Shown in pieces: positions 24,367 to 33,297 of a DNA stretch of 60,018 nucleotides. The notes beneath the pieces are model-generated. The model saw only the letters and a list, made by a program, of their open reading frames with translations. It had not been told where the DNA came from and ran no database searches. The position numbers were made by a program, and so were the translations under genes. Source of the DNA: [Streptosporangium] indianense (GTDB lineage: Bacteria > Actinomycetota > Actinomycetes > Streptomycetales > Streptomycetaceae); contig NZ_JAKEIO010000032.1 in NCBI RefSeq assembly GCF_021474405.1, forward strand, positions 1 to 60,018, given 5' to 3'. How positions within the stretch are numbered: position 1 is the first letter of the stretch; each line of letters starts with the position of its first letter.

Positions 24367-27300
24367 GTGACATCGCCTGCTTACCTCCGGTTCCCCCATG
24401 TGCACGGCGACCTGGTCGCCTTCACCGCCGAGGACGACGTGTGGCTCGCTCCACTCGACGGCGGCCGGGCCTGGCGGGTCAGCGCCGACAACATGCCGGT
24501 GACCCAGCCCCGCATCTCGCCCGACGGCACCACCGTCGCCTGGACCTCCGGCCGGGACGGCGCCCCCGAGGTGTTCATCGCCCCGGTCGACGGCGGCCCC
24601 GCCAAGCGGCTGACGTACTGGGGGAGCCCCAAGACACAGGTGCGCGGCTGGACCTCCGACGGCGAGGTGCTGGCGATCAGCGCCCATGGGGAGGCCAGCC
24701 TGCGCCGCACCTGGGCGCGTGCCGTCCCGCTGGACGGCGGACCGGCCACCACCCTGCCGTACGGGCCCGTCGGCGACGTCGCCCACGGCCCGCACACGGT
24801 GCTGCTGTCCGCGCCCATGGGACGCGAGGCGGCCTGGTGGAAGCGGTACCGCGGCGGTACGGCGGGCAAGCTGTGGATCGACCCCGAGAACAACGGCGAG
24901 TTCGTGCGGCTCCACGAGGACATCGACGGCAACCTCGAATACCCGCTGTGGGTGGGGGACCGGATCGGTTTCCTCTCCGACCACGAGGGCACCGGAGCGC
25001 TCTACTCCTCCCTCGCCGACGGGTCCGACCTGCGCCGCCACACCCCTCTCGACGGTTTCTACGCTCGGCACGCCGCGACCGACGGCACCCGTGTCGTCTA
25101 CTCCAGCGCCGGTGAGCTGTGGATCCTGGACGACCTGGACGGGGCCGAGCCGCGGCGGCTGGACGTGCGGCTGGGCGGACAGCGCGTCGATCTCCAGCCG
25201 TTCCCGGTGAACGCCTCCCGCTGGTTCGGCTCGGCCTCCCCGGACCACACCGCACGCGGCAGCGCGGTCGCCGTACGCGGCGCCGTGCACTGGGTCACCC
25301 ACCGCTCCGGCCCGGCCCGCGCACTGGCCTCGACCCCGGGCGTACGCGCCCGGCTGCCGCGGACGTTCCGCGCGGACGGCGAGCAGTGGGTGGTGTGGGT
25401 GACGGACGCCGAGGGCGACGACGCCCTGGAGTTCGCGCCCGCCACCGGACTCGCCCCGGGGGCGACACCCCGCCGCATCGCCGCCGGACAGCTCGGCCGG
25501 GTACTGGACCTCGCCATGGCGCCCGACGGCAGCCGTGCCGCCGTGTCCTGCCACGACGGGCGCCTGCTGCTGGTGGAGCGGGAGACGGGGGAGGTGCGCG
25601 AGGTCGACCGCAGCGAGGACGGCGACGTGTCGGGCCTCGTCTTCTCACCCGACTCGTCCTGGCTGGCCTGGTCCCACCCCGGCCCCCGGCCGCTGTGCCA
25701 GCTGAAACTCGCCAACACCACCGACCTGTCGGTCACCGAGGCCACCCCGCTGCGCTTCCAGGACTACGCGCCTGCCTTCACGATGGACGGCAAGCACCTC
25801 GTGTTCCTGTCGACCCGCTCCTTCGACCCGGTCTACGACGAGCACGTCTTCGACCTGGCCTTCGTGGTGGGCGCCCGGCCGCACCTGATCACCCTCGCCG
25901 CCACCACGCCCTCCCCGTTCGGGCCGCAGCGGCACGGCCGCTCCTTCGAGACGCCCGACCGGGAGGAGACCCCCGACAGCGAGGGCACCCCCACCACCCG
26001 CATCGACCTCGAAGGCCTCGCCGACCGCATCGTGCCCTTCCCGGTCGAGGCCGCCCGCTACACCAACCTGCGGGCCGCCAAGGACGGTGTCCTGTGGCTG
26101 CGCCACCCGGTCGCCGGTGTGCTCGGCGCGTCCCGGGCCACCCCGGACGACCCCGACCCGAAGTCCGAGCTGGAGCGCTACGACCTCGCCCAGCAGCGCC
26201 TGGAACACCTCGCCGTGGACGCCGACCACTTCGCGGTCAGCGGCGACGGCAAGCGGGTGCTGCTGTGGACGGACGGGCGGCTGAAGGTCGTCCCCAGCGA
26301 CCGGCGCGCCTCCGGCGACGACGACAGCGACTCCAACATCACCGTCGACCTGGGCCGCGTGCGGCAGTTCGTCGACCCGGCGGCCGAGTGGCGCCAGATG
26401 TTCGACGAGAACGGCCGCATCATGCGCGACCACTTCTGGCGGCCCGACATGAGCGGCGTCGACTGGGACGGCGTCCTCGACCGCTACCGCCCGGTCGTGG
26501 AGCGGCTCGCCACCCACGACGACCTGGTCGACCTGCTGTGGGAGGTCCAGGGCGAACTGGGCACCTCGCACGCCTACGTCATCCCGCGCGGGGGACACGG
26601 CGGCGGCCCCCGCCAGGGCCTGCTCGGCGCCGACATCTCCCGCCACGATGACGGCAGTTGGCGCGTCGACCGCATCCTGCCCTCCGAGACCTCCGACCCG
26701 GACGCCCGCAGCCCGCTGGCCGCGCCGGGCGTCGCGGTGCGCCCCGGGGACGCCATCGTGGCGGTCGCCGGACAGCCGGTCGACCCGGTTCTCGGCCCCG
26801 GCCCGCTGCTGGTCGGCACCGCGAACAAGCCGGTGGAGCTGACCGTCTCCCCGTCGGGCGGCGGCGACCCCCGGCACGCCGTCGTCGTCCCGGTCGCCGA
26901 CGAGGAACCTCTGCGCTACCACGCCTGGGTCGCCGACCGCCGCGCCTACGTCCACGAGAAGTCCGGCGGGCGCCTCGGCTACCTCCACGTCCCGGACATG
27001 CAGGCTCCCGGCTGGGCCCAGATCCACCGCGACCTGCGCGTCGAGGTCGCCCGCGAGGGCCTGGTCGTCGACGTCCGTGAGAACCGCGGCGGCCACACCT
27101 CCCAGCTGGTCGTCGAGAAGCTGGCCCGCCGTATCGTCGGCTGGGCCGTCCCGCGCGGCATGCGCCCCTACAGCTACCCGGAGGACGCCCCGCGCGGTCC
27201 CGTCGTGGCCGTCGCCAACGAGTTCTCCGGCTCCGACGGCGACATCGTCAACGCGGCGATCAAGGCCCTGGGCCTCGGCCCGGTCGTCGGCACCCGCACC

Positions 27301-27561
27301 TGGGGCGGCGTCATCGGCATCGACAGCCGTTACCGCCTGGTCGACGGCACGCTGGTCACTCAGCCCAAGTACGCCTTCTGGCTGGAGGGCTACGAGTGGG
27401 GAGTGGAGAACCACGGCGTGGACCCGGACGTGGAGGTCCTGCAACGCCCGCAGGACCACGCGGCGGGGAGGGACACCCAACTGGACGAGGCAATCAGGCT
27501 GGCTTTGGAGGCATTGGAGTCCAGTCCGGCGAAAACGCCCCCGGCTGTGCCAACCCTTTAG
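24367..27561 (+). CDS. Tricorn protease
   Basis: A 1064-residue cytosolic tricorn-type peptidase that trims peptides released by the proteasome or Clp proteases. N-terminal six- and seven-bladed propeller repeats (P-D-G-T-T-V-A-W-T-S, F-S-P-D-S-S-W-L-A-W-S), then a C1 helical domain with His735 in G-E-L-G-T-S-H-A-Y-V, a PDZ domain (V-A-V-R-P-G-D-A-I-V-A-V-A-G), and an S41-like C2 core with the nucleophile Ser956 in F-S-G-S-D-G-D. Both catalytic positions match archaeal tricorn. The stop TAG is the first triplet of a dispersed repeat. Length is normal for the family. Confidence 0.95.
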   Translation: MTSPAYLRFPHVHGDLVAFTAEDDVWLAPLDGGRAWRVSADNMPVTQPRISPDGTTVAWTSGRDGAPEVFIAPVDGGPAKRLTYWGSPKTQVRGWTSDGEVLAISAHGEASLRRTWARAVPLDGGPATTLPYGPVGDVAHGPHTVLLSAPMGREAAWWKRYRGGTAGKLWIDPENNGEFVRLHEDIDGNLEYPLWVGDRIGFLSDHEGTGALYSSLADGSDLRRHTPLDGFYARHAATDGTRVVYSSAGELWILDDLDGAEPRRLDVRLGGQRVDLQPFPVNASRWFGSASPDHTARGSAVAVRGAVHWVTHRSGPARALASTPGVRARLPRTFRADGEQWVVWVTDAEGDDALEFAPATGLAPGATPRRIAAGQLGRVLDLAMAPDGSRAAVSCHDGRLLLVERETGEVREVDRSEDGDVSGLVFSPDSSWLAWSHPGPRPLCQLKLANTTDLSVTEATPLRFQDYAPAFTMDGKHLVFLSTRSFDPVYDEHVFDLAFVVGARPHLITLAATTPSPFGPQRHGRSFETPDREETPDSEGTPTTRIDLEGLADRIVPFPVEAARYTNLRAAKDGVLWLRHPVAGVLGASRATPDDPDPKSELERYDLAQQRLEHLAVDADHFAVSGDGKRVLLWTDGRLKVVPSDRRASGDDDSDSNITVDLGRVRQFVDPAAEWRQMFDENGRIMRDHFWRPDMSGVDWDGVLDRYRPVVERLATHDDLVDLLWEVQGELGTSHAYVIPRGGHGGGPRQGLLGADISRHDDGSWRVDRILPSETSDPDARSPLAAPGVAVRPGDAIVAVAGQPVDPVLGPGPLLVGTANKPVELTVSPSGGGDPRHAVVVPVADEEPLRYHAWVADRRAYVHEKSGGRLGYLHVPDMQAPGWAQIHRDLRVEVAREGLVVDVRENRGGHTSQLVVEKLARRIVGWAVPRGMRPYSYPEDAPRGPVVAVANEFSGSDGDIVNAAIKALGLGPVVGTRTWGGVIGIDSRYRLVDGTLVTQPKYAFWLEGYEWGVENHGVDPDVEVLQRPQDHAAGRDTQLDEAIRLALEALESSPAKTPPAVPTL

Positions 27562-27620
27562 GGGCGCGGGGCTGCATCGAATTTGCGGCTCCGCCGCGTG
27601 GGCGCGACCAGCCCAAACGC
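27559..27620 (+). repeat. Dispersed GC-rich repeat abutting the tricorn stop codon
   Basis: Begins TAGGGGCGCGGGGCTGC, with TAG being the stop codon, and continues with a GCGGCTCCGCCGC hairpin. It is related to the element at 8664-8696. Confidence 0.6.
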
Positions 27621-27638
27621 ACTCGCACCCGACGACGA

Positions 27639-27644
27639 TACGAT
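27639..27644 (+). promoter_or_regulatory. -10-like box upstream of the HIT gene
   Basis: TACGAT 40 nt before the HIT start codon; no clear -35 is visible. Confidence 0.35.
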
Positions 27645-27684
27645 GCCGTCGGCACCACAACGCCCGAACTTCGGAGGTAACCGC

Positions 27685-28038
27685 ATGGCCGGGGAACCCC
27701 AGGACGACTGCCTGTTCTGCAAGATCGTCGCAGGCACCATCCCGGCGACCATCGTCCGCCAGACGGAGACGACCGTCGCGTTCCGCGACATCAACCCCCA
27801 GGCCCCCACCCACGTCCTGATCATCCCCAAGGCGCACTACGAGAACGCCGCCGCCCTCGCCGCCGCCGACCCGGCCCTCACCGCCGACGTGGTCCGCGAG
27901 GCCCAGGCCGTAGCGGACGAGGAGAAGCTCGACAGCTACCGCCTCGTCTTCAACACCGGCAGCGGCGCCGGCCAGACGGTCTGGCACGTGCACGGCCACG
28001 TGCTCGGCGGCCGCGGCCTCGAATGGCCCCCCGGGTAG
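27685..28038 (+). CDS. HIT (histidine triad) family hydrolase
   Basis: A 117-residue HINT-type protein. C-L-F-C-K-I-V-A-G at the N-terminus, H-V-L-I-I-P-K-A-H-Y in the middle and the triad V-W-H-V-H-G-H-V-L-G-G at the end. HINT proteins are nucleoside phosphoramidases. GGAGGT lies 6 nt before ATG 27685. The rnz start follows 6 nt after its stop, suggesting an operon. Confidence 0.93.
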   Translation: MAGEPQDDCLFCKIVAGTIPATIVRQTETTVAFRDINPQAPTHVLIIPKAHYENAAALAAADPALTADVVREAQAVADEEKLDSYRLVFNTGSGAGQTVWHVHGHVLGGRGLEWPPG

Positions 28039-28044
28039 TCCGCC

Positions 28045-28986
28045 TTGTCCGTACGTGAACTCGTGGTGCTCGGCACCGCCAGCCAGGTCCCGACCCGGCA
28101 CCGCAACCACAACGGCTACCTGCTGCGGTGGGACGGCGAGGGCATCCTGTTCGACCCCGGCGAGGGCACACAGCGCCAGATGCTGCGCGCCGGGGTCGCC
28201 GCCCACGACCTGAACCGGATCTGCGTCACGCACTTCCACGGCGACCACTCCCTCGGCCTGGCCGGGGTGATCCAGCGCATCAACCTCGACAAGGTCCCGC
28301 ACGAGATCACCGCCCACTACCCCCGCTCCGGGCAGCGCTTCTTCGACCGGCTCCGGTACGCCACCGCCTACCGCGAGACCGTTGGCATCACCGAGGCCCC
28401 GGTCGCCTCGGACGGGCCGCTCGCCCGCACGGACGGGTACACGATCGAGGCCCGGAGGCTGTCGCACCCGGTGGAGTCGTACGGCTACCGGATCGTCGAG
28501 CCCGACGGCCGCCGCATGCTGCCGGAGCGGCTCGCCGCGCACGGCATCAAGGGCCCGGACGTGGGCCGGATCCAGCGCGAGGGCGCGCTCGGCGGGGTGT
28601 CGCTGGAGGACGTCAGCGAGGTGCGGCGCGGACAGCGGTTCGCGTTCGTCATGGACACCCGCCTCTGCGACGGCGTGTACGCGCTCGCCGAGGGCTGCGA
28701 CATGCTCGTCATCGAGTCGACCTTCCTCGACGAGGACGAGGAACTCGCCGTCGAGCACGGCCATCTGACAGCAGGTCAGGCGGCCCGCGTGGCCCGGGAC
28801 ACCGGCGTGCGGCACCTCGTGCTGACCCACTTCAGCCAGCGCTACACCGGCCGTGGCGGCCCCTCCCGCTCGAGCGAAGCCGAGAGCGGGGGAGAGTTCG
28901 AGCGCCAGGCCCGGGCCGCCGGGTACGAGGGTGAGCTGACCGTGGCGCACGACCTACTCAGGGTGCCGGTCCCGAAGCGTCGGTGA
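28045..28986 (+). CDS. rnz: Ribonuclease Z
   Basis: A 313-residue MBL-fold tRNA 3'-endonuclease (begins [17 protein letters not shown] from a TTG codon). Zinc motif [25 protein letters not shown] and H-L-T-A-G-Q-A-A-R are typical. Residues 273-284 ([12 protein letters not shown]) are encoded by a dispersed GC-rich repeat inserted in frame near the C-terminus, where I would expect a short loop before F-E-R-Q-A-R-A-A-G. Function is probably kept because the motifs before and after are intact. Confidence 0.93.
   Translation: MSVRELVVLGTASQVPTRHRNHNGYLLRWDGEGILFDPGEGTQRQMLRAGVAAHDLNRICVTHFHGDHSLGLAGVIQRINLDKVPHEITAHYPRSGQRFFDRLRYATAYRETVGITEAPVASDGPLARTDGYTIEARRLSHPVESYGYRIVEPDGRRMLPERLAAHGIKGPDVGRIQREGALGGVSLEDVSEVRRGQRFAFVMDTRLCDGVYALAEGCDMLVIESTFLDEDEELAVEHGHLTAGQAARVARDTGVRHLVLTHFSQRYTGRGGPSRSSEAESGGEFERQARAAGYEGELTVAHDLLRVPVPKRR
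28861..28894. repeat. Dispersed repeat inserted in frame in rnz
   Basis: A hairpin-forming 34-bp segment (CTCCCGCTC pairing with GAGCGGGGGAG); its core 28872-28886 is identical in inverse to 17171-17185 downstream of hemW. Confidence 0.65.
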
Positions 28987-28994
28987 AACGGCCG

Positions 28995-29000
28995 TACGAT
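28995..29000 (+). promoter_or_regulatory. -10 box of the adenine deaminase-type gene (leaderless)
   Basis: TACGAT ends 6 nt before ATG 29007. Confidence 0.5.
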
Positions 29001-29006
29001 GAATTG

Positions 29007-29999
29007 ATGTCCCTCCCCAAAGCCGAACTGCACCTTCACATCGAAGGCACCCTGGAACCGGAGCTCGCCTTCGAGCTCGCCGCGCGCAACGGCGTCACCC
29101 TGCCCTACGCCGACACCGACGAGCTGCGTGAGGCCTACCGGTTCGAGGACCTGCAGTCCTTCCTGAACCTGTACTACGAGCTCATGGCCGTCCTGCGCAC
29201 CGAGCGGGACTTCGAGGACCTGGCGAACGCCTATCTCGCCCGGGCCGCCGCGCAGGGCGTGCGGCATGCGGAGATCTTCTTCGACCCGCAGGCCCACACC
29301 AGCCGTGGTCTCGGTATCGGCACCGTCGTCGAGGGGCTGTGGCGGGCGCTCGGGAACAGCGAGGCCGACCACGGCGTCTCGACCCGGCTGATCCTGTGCT
29401 TCCTGCGCGACGAGTCCGCGGAGTCGGCTCTGGCCACGCTGGACGCCGCCAAGCCGTACCTGGACCGGATCACCGGCGTGGGTCTCGACTCCGCCGAGGT
29501 CGGGCACCCGCCGGTGAAGTTCCGCGAGGTCTACGAGGCCGCCGCCGCACTCGGTCTGCGGAGGGTCGCGCACGCCGGTGAGGAGGGCCCGCCGGAGTAC
29601 ATCACCGAGGCGCTGGACGTCCTCGGCGTGGAGCGGGTCGACCACGGACTGCGCTGCGTGGAGGACCCGGCGCTGGTGGAGCGGCTGGTGCGCGACCGGG
29701 TGCCGCTGACGCTGTGCCCGCTGTCCAACGTCCGGCTGCGCACGGTCGACACCCTCGCCGACCACCCCCTGCCGGCCATGCTGGACGCCGGCCTGATGTG
29801 CACGGTCAACTCCGACGACCCGGCCTACTTCGGCGGTTACGCCGGCGACAACTTCGACGCGGTGCGCGCCACCCTCGGTCTCACCGAGGAGCGGCTGCGC
29901 GAGCTGGCCCGCAACTCCTTCCTCGCCTCCTTCCTGGAGGACGACGAGGAGCGGCGGGCGCGGTACCTGGCCGAGGTGGAGGCCTACACCTTCGGTTAG
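29007..29999 (+). CDS. Adenine deaminase-type member of the adenosine deaminase family
   Basis: A 330-residue metal-dependent deaminase: metal ligands in E-L-H-L-H-I-E-G, H-A-G-E-E-G-P, V-D-H-G-L-R, and N-S-D-D-P-A-Y-F-G-G-Y. E-I-F-F-D-P-Q-A-H-T-S-R-G, G-L-D-S-A-E and L-C-P-L-S-N-V-R-L are hallmarks of the adenine deaminase subgroup (yeast Aah1-like) more than of true adenosine deaminase, so conversion of adenine to hypoxanthine in purine salvage is the better guess. Start set at ATG 29007 from the TACGAT box; the upstream in-frame start at 28983 would overlap rnz. Confidence 0.88.
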   Translation: MSLPKAELHLHIEGTLEPELAFELAARNGVTLPYADTDELREAYRFEDLQSFLNLYYELMAVLRTERDFEDLANAYLARAAAQGVRHAEIFFDPQAHTSRGLGIGTVVEGLWRALGNSEADHGVSTRLILCFLRDESAESALATLDAAKPYLDRITGVGLDSAEVGHPPVKFREVYEAAAALGLRRVAHAGEEGPPEYITEALDVLGVERVDHGLRCVEDPALVERLVRDRVPLTLCPLSNVRLRTVDTLADHPLPAMLDAGLMCTVNSDDPAYFGGYAGDNFDAVRATLGLTEERLRELARNSFLASFLEDDEERRARYLAEVEAYTFG

Positions 30000-30093
30000 G
30001 GCCTGTCGTTTGGATCATGGCGCAGGGCATCGGCAGCACCTGTGAGCGCCGGTGAGCCCCGCGTCTGCGTCATGATCCAAACGACAGGCCCTA
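29997..30093. mobile_element. MITE-like element with 23-bp perfect terminal inverted repeats
   Basis: Positions 29997-30019 are perfectly complementary to 30071-30093, with a 51-nt interior that encodes nothing. Outer ends are TTAG and CTAG, like the YTAR targets duplicated by IS5-family elements. The left TAG is the stop codon of the deaminase gene. The arms begin GGGCCTGTCGTTTGGATC. It looks like a small non-autonomous element or a terminator built from IS ends. Confidence 0.7.
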
Positions 30094-30107
30094 GCTCCGG
30101 GCGGGTC

Positions 30108-31424
30108 TCAGAAGACCTCCGACCCCGCCTTGCCGTAGGCACGCTGGGCGGGGACGGCCGGGGTGTCGACCGGGATCTCCACCACCGGCTGCTCCGGGGC
30201 GCCGATCTCGGGGATCGCGCCGGTGGGCGTCCCCGTGGCGGCGGCGACCAGGGCGGCCGGGTGACCGCCGCGGCGGCGGATCGCGCCGGGCAGCAGCGGA
30301 CGTCCGCCGGTGTGCAGGGCGACGGCGGTCATCGGCAGGGCGATCACGAGCAGACCCGTGCCGAGGATCGCGCCCATGGCCGGGAAGCCGGCCTGCGCCG
30401 ACAGCACGCTGCCGGTCAGCGGCCCGGCCGCGGTGCCCAGGGAGGACGCCGAGCCGACCAGCACGGCCCAGCGGCCGCGCGGGTCGAGCGAGGCGGCGAG
30501 CCCGATGAGGTACGACAGCACCACCGGGTAGAGCGTGTTCCAGGCGATCTCGCCTGCGGCGAAGCTCCCCAGGTCGGTCGCGGACGCGCTGAGCGCGATG
30601 CAGACGGCGATGAGGACGGTGCCGCCGCCGATGGGTATCGCGCGTCCGAGCCGGGCTCCGAGGGCACCCGCCGCGAGGACTCCGGTCAGGCCGGCGCCGA
30701 GAGCGACGGCGAAGACGACGCCGACGGTGGCCTCGCCGAGGTGCGCCTGCTCCAGGCCGATGCGTCCGCTCACGCCCCACAGGGAGTTCTGGGCGAGTGA
30801 CCAGCACACCATGGCGGCGGCCAGCAGCAGCCCCGAACGGGCGTGCGGCAGCCGGGCCTTGTCGTGCCGGGCGATGGGCGTGGCGGGCACACCGGCGGGC
30901 AGGCGGCCGGTCAGCGGCCAGACCGCCAGGGCCGTGAGAGCGATCGCGGCCAGCGGCAGACCGTGCCCCGGGCCGAGGTGCGGCACCGTCAGATACACGG
31001 CGCCCGCGAGGGCGGAGACGGAGAGCAGCCCGGCCGTGGAGGCCCGGTGCGGATCCCTCTGACCGGCGATGAGGGTGGCGGCGACGGTCGTGGCCGTGCC
31101 GGAGCCGAACCCGCCGACGACCGCGCCGGCGACGACAGCGGGGACGGCGGTGCTCAGGGCGGCACCGCCGTAGCCGAGCAGGGCCAGGGCGAGGCCGAGC
31201 CGGGCGAGGGTGCGGGCTCCGATCCGCTCGACCCGGGAGGCCAGGGCGAACCCGGCGGCGGCCGAACTCAGCAGCAGGGCACTGCCGACGGCGCCGGCCT
31301 GGGTGGCGGAGAGCGGAAGGTCCGAATCGAGCCTGCCGACGGTGGTGGGCAGCAGATACGGAGCGAGGTACCCGGCCGTGAAAAGGGCGACGAGGGGCCA
31401 GGGAGTGGTGCGGGGGGCGAACAC
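30108..31424 (-). CDS. Major facilitator superfamily transporter
   Basis: A ~438-residue membrane protein with about 12 hydrophobic segments (for example W-P-L-V-A-L-F-T-A-G-Y at the N-terminus, L-L-A-A-A-M-V-C-W-S-L-A-Q-N in the second half) and the MFS pattern of two six-helix halves. It ends in a cytoplasmic Pro-rich tail. Substrate unknown. Start uncertain: GTG 31424 (M-F-A-P-R-T-T-P-W-P) directly precedes the first helix, while ATG 31547 would add 41 non-helical residues. No regulator is adjacent. Confidence 0.8.
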   Translation of the reverse strand: MFAPRTTPWPLVALFTAGYLAPYLLPTTVGRLDSDLPLSATQAGAVGSALLLSSAAAGFALASRVERIGARTLARLGLALALLGYGGAALSTAVPAVVAGAVVGGFGSGTATTVAATLIAGQRDPHRASTAGLLSVSALAGAVYLTVPHLGPGHGLPLAAIALTALAVWPLTGRLPAGVPATPIARHDKARLPHARSGLLLAAAMVCWSLAQNSLWGVSGRIGLEQAHLGEATVGVVFAVALGAGLTGVLAAGALGARLGRAIPIGGGTVLIAVCIALSASATDLGSFAAGEIAWNTLYPVVLSYLIGLAASLDPRGRWAVLVGSASSLGTAAGPLTGSVLSAQAGFPAMGAILGTGLLVIALPMTAVALHTGGRPLLPGAIRRRGGHPAALVAAATGTPTGAIPEIGAPEQPVVEIPVDTPAVPAQRAYGKAGSEVF

Positions 31425-31869
31425 GGGCGTTCCCAGGGCATGCGAAAGGAGCGGGAGAAAAGGGGGATTGGGCGACGACCGTCGACGGACAGGAACGCGC
31501 GAGCAATTTGTATCAAGCACGTAGTCGCCCACGGGAGCCCGGGGCATGTGATCTGGAGCACGTTGCGTTTGGGGTGGTGAAGCCCGGGTAAACGGGGGCT
31601 TTCGCCAGGCGGCGAGCGGGCTTTCGCCGTCGTCGGCGGGGGCCTTCGTTCACGCCAGTGCTCCGATCCGGTCCCCGTCGGAACGGTCGCCTCGGCCTTC
31701 GCCCGGACCTCTCACATCCCGGCGACGATCAGCCCCTCGTGCCGCGGGCCGACTTGATGGCGTCCCGGTGAGTAGGGCGTACATCGAGCTGCGCGGCACG
31801 GCGGTTGACGTTCCCTTACATGACCCGCATTCTCATATATGGATGCCTCTGTATGAGGAGACGGACTTC
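31425..31869. other. 445-nt divergent intergenic region
   Basis: Holds the promoters of the MFS gene (reverse) and the dehydratase gene (forward). Visible: a locally AT-rich patch TTTGTATCAAG near 31507, an AAGCCC/GGGCTT hairpin (31580-31601), and repeated GGGCTTTCGCC (31596 and 31618). I see no credible gene in it. Confidence 0.5.
31805..31833 (+). promoter_or_regulatory. Putative promoter of the dehydratase gene
   Basis: TTGACG (31805-31810), 17-nt spacer, CATTCT (31828-31833), followed by AT-rich TCATATATGG around the expected start of transcription. Confidence 0.55.
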
Positions 31870-33159
31870 GTGAACCTCGCCATCACCGACGTACGCCTGA
31901 CGCCGATCCTGGTCGCCGACCCGCCGCTGCTGAACAGGCAGGGCTTGCACCAGCCGTACACGCCCCGGCTGATCGTCGAGGTCGTCACCGCCGACGGTGT
32001 CACCGGCGTGGGGGAGACCTACGGCGACGCCACGTACCTGGAACTGGCCGCGCCCTTCGCCGAGCGGCTGAAGGGATGCCGGGTCAGTGATCTGAACGGA
32101 CTGTTCACGGTCGCGGACCAGGTCGCGGTGGACGCCTCCCGCGTCGAGAACGCCGTCGACGTCGGCGGGCTGCGCGGCGTCCAGACCGCCGACAAGCTGC
32201 GGCTGTCCGTCGTCTCCGGCTTCGAGGTCGCCTGCCTGGACGCCCTCGGCAAGGCGCTCGGGCTGCCCGTGCACGCGCTGCTCGGCGGCAAGCTGCGCGA
32301 CTCCGTCGCATACAGCGCCTACCTGTTCTACAAGTGGGCCGCCCACCCCGACGGTGTGCCGGCCGGGAAGGACGACTGGGGCGCCGCCCTCGACCCGGCC
32401 GGGGTGGTGGAGCAGGCCCGGCGCTTCACCGAGCGCTACGGCTTCACCTCCTTCAAGCTCAAAGGCGGTGTCTTCCCGCCCGACGAGGAGATCGCGGCGA
32501 TCAAGGCCCTCGCCGAGGCCTTTCCCGGGCATCCGCTGCGGCTCGACCCGAACGGCGCCTGGTCCGTCGAGACGTCCGTGAAGGTCGCCCGGGAGCTGGG
32601 AGACGTCCTGGAATACCTGGAGGACCCGGCGCTCGGCACACCCGCCATGGCCGAGGTCGCCGAGCGCACCGGGGTGCCGCTCGCCACCAACATGTGCGTG
32701 ACGACGTTCGCCGAGATCCCGGAGGCCTTCACCAAGGGCGCCGTCCAGGTGGTCCTCTCCGACCACCACTACTGGGGCGGTCTGCGCAACACCCAGCAGC
32801 TCGCCGCGGTCTGCCGCACCTTCGGGGTCGGCGTGTCGATGCACTCCAACACCCACCTCGGCATCTCGCTCGCCGCGATGACCCACGTCGCGGCCACCGT
32901 GCCGAACCTCCACCACGCCTGCGACTCCCACTACCCCTGGCAGTCCGAGGACGTCCTCACCGAACGGCTCGCCTTCGACGGCGGCCGGGTCGCCGTCTCC
33001 GACGCGCCCGGCCTCGGCGTGGAGCTCGACCGCGAGCGGCTGGCCGCACTGCACCGGCGGTGGCTGGACGACGACGGTGCCCTGCGCGACCGCGACGACG
33101 CGGCGGCGATGCGGGTCGCCGATCCGCAGTGGGTGACACCCGCGCTGCCCCGCTGGTAG
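31870..33159 (+). CDS. Enolase-superfamily sugar acid dehydratase (glucarate dehydratase type)
   Basis: A 429-residue enolase-superfamily protein. Metal and catalytic signatures: F-K-L-K-G-G (KxK), L-D-P-N-G-A-W, L-E-D-P, A-T-N-M-C-V-T, S-D-H-H-Y-W-G-G, and H-S-N-T-H-L-G-I-S-L-A-A-M with the catalytic His. This set fits glucarate dehydratase, which removes water from D-glucarate or L-idarate to give 5-keto-4-deoxyglucarate. GTG 31870 (M-N-L-A-I-T-D-V-R-L-T-P-I) has GAGGAG 9 nt upstream; the in-frame GTG at 31768 lies upstream of the promoter. Followed by a PfkB-type kinase that may act on a related sugar. Confidence 0.88.
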   Translation: MNLAITDVRLTPILVADPPLLNRQGLHQPYTPRLIVEVVTADGVTGVGETYGDATYLELAAPFAERLKGCRVSDLNGLFTVADQVAVDASRVENAVDVGGLRGVQTADKLRLSVVSGFEVACLDALGKALGLPVHALLGGKLRDSVAYSAYLFYKWAAHPDGVPAGKDDWGAALDPAGVVEQARRFTERYGFTSFKLKGGVFPPDEEIAAIKALAEAFPGHPLRLDPNGAWSVETSVKVARELGDVLEYLEDPALGTPAMAEVAERTGVPLATNMCVTTFAEIPEAFTKGAVQVVLSDHHYWGGLRNTQQLAAVCRTFGVGVSMHSNTHLGISLAAMTHVAATVPNLHHACDSHYPWQSEDVLTERLAFDGGRVAVSDAPGLGVELDRERLAALHRRWLDDDGALRDRDDAAAMRVADPQWVTPALPRW

Positions 33160-33297
33160 GCCCGACGAAGCCGGGAAGGGGAGCGTGCCAGGGGCCCGCG
33201 CGAGCTGACGGGACGGACGGGTACGGCGTGATCGGCGTCACGTCGCCGGTGATGTGGTGCAAACTGGCCTGATCCGTACCACGTCAGGGAGCGCATC

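Noticed and set aside
31425..31547. N-terminal extension of the MFS transporter from ATG 31547
   Set aside because: The 41 extra residues are not hydrophobic, and the AT-rich patch within them looks like promoter DNA.
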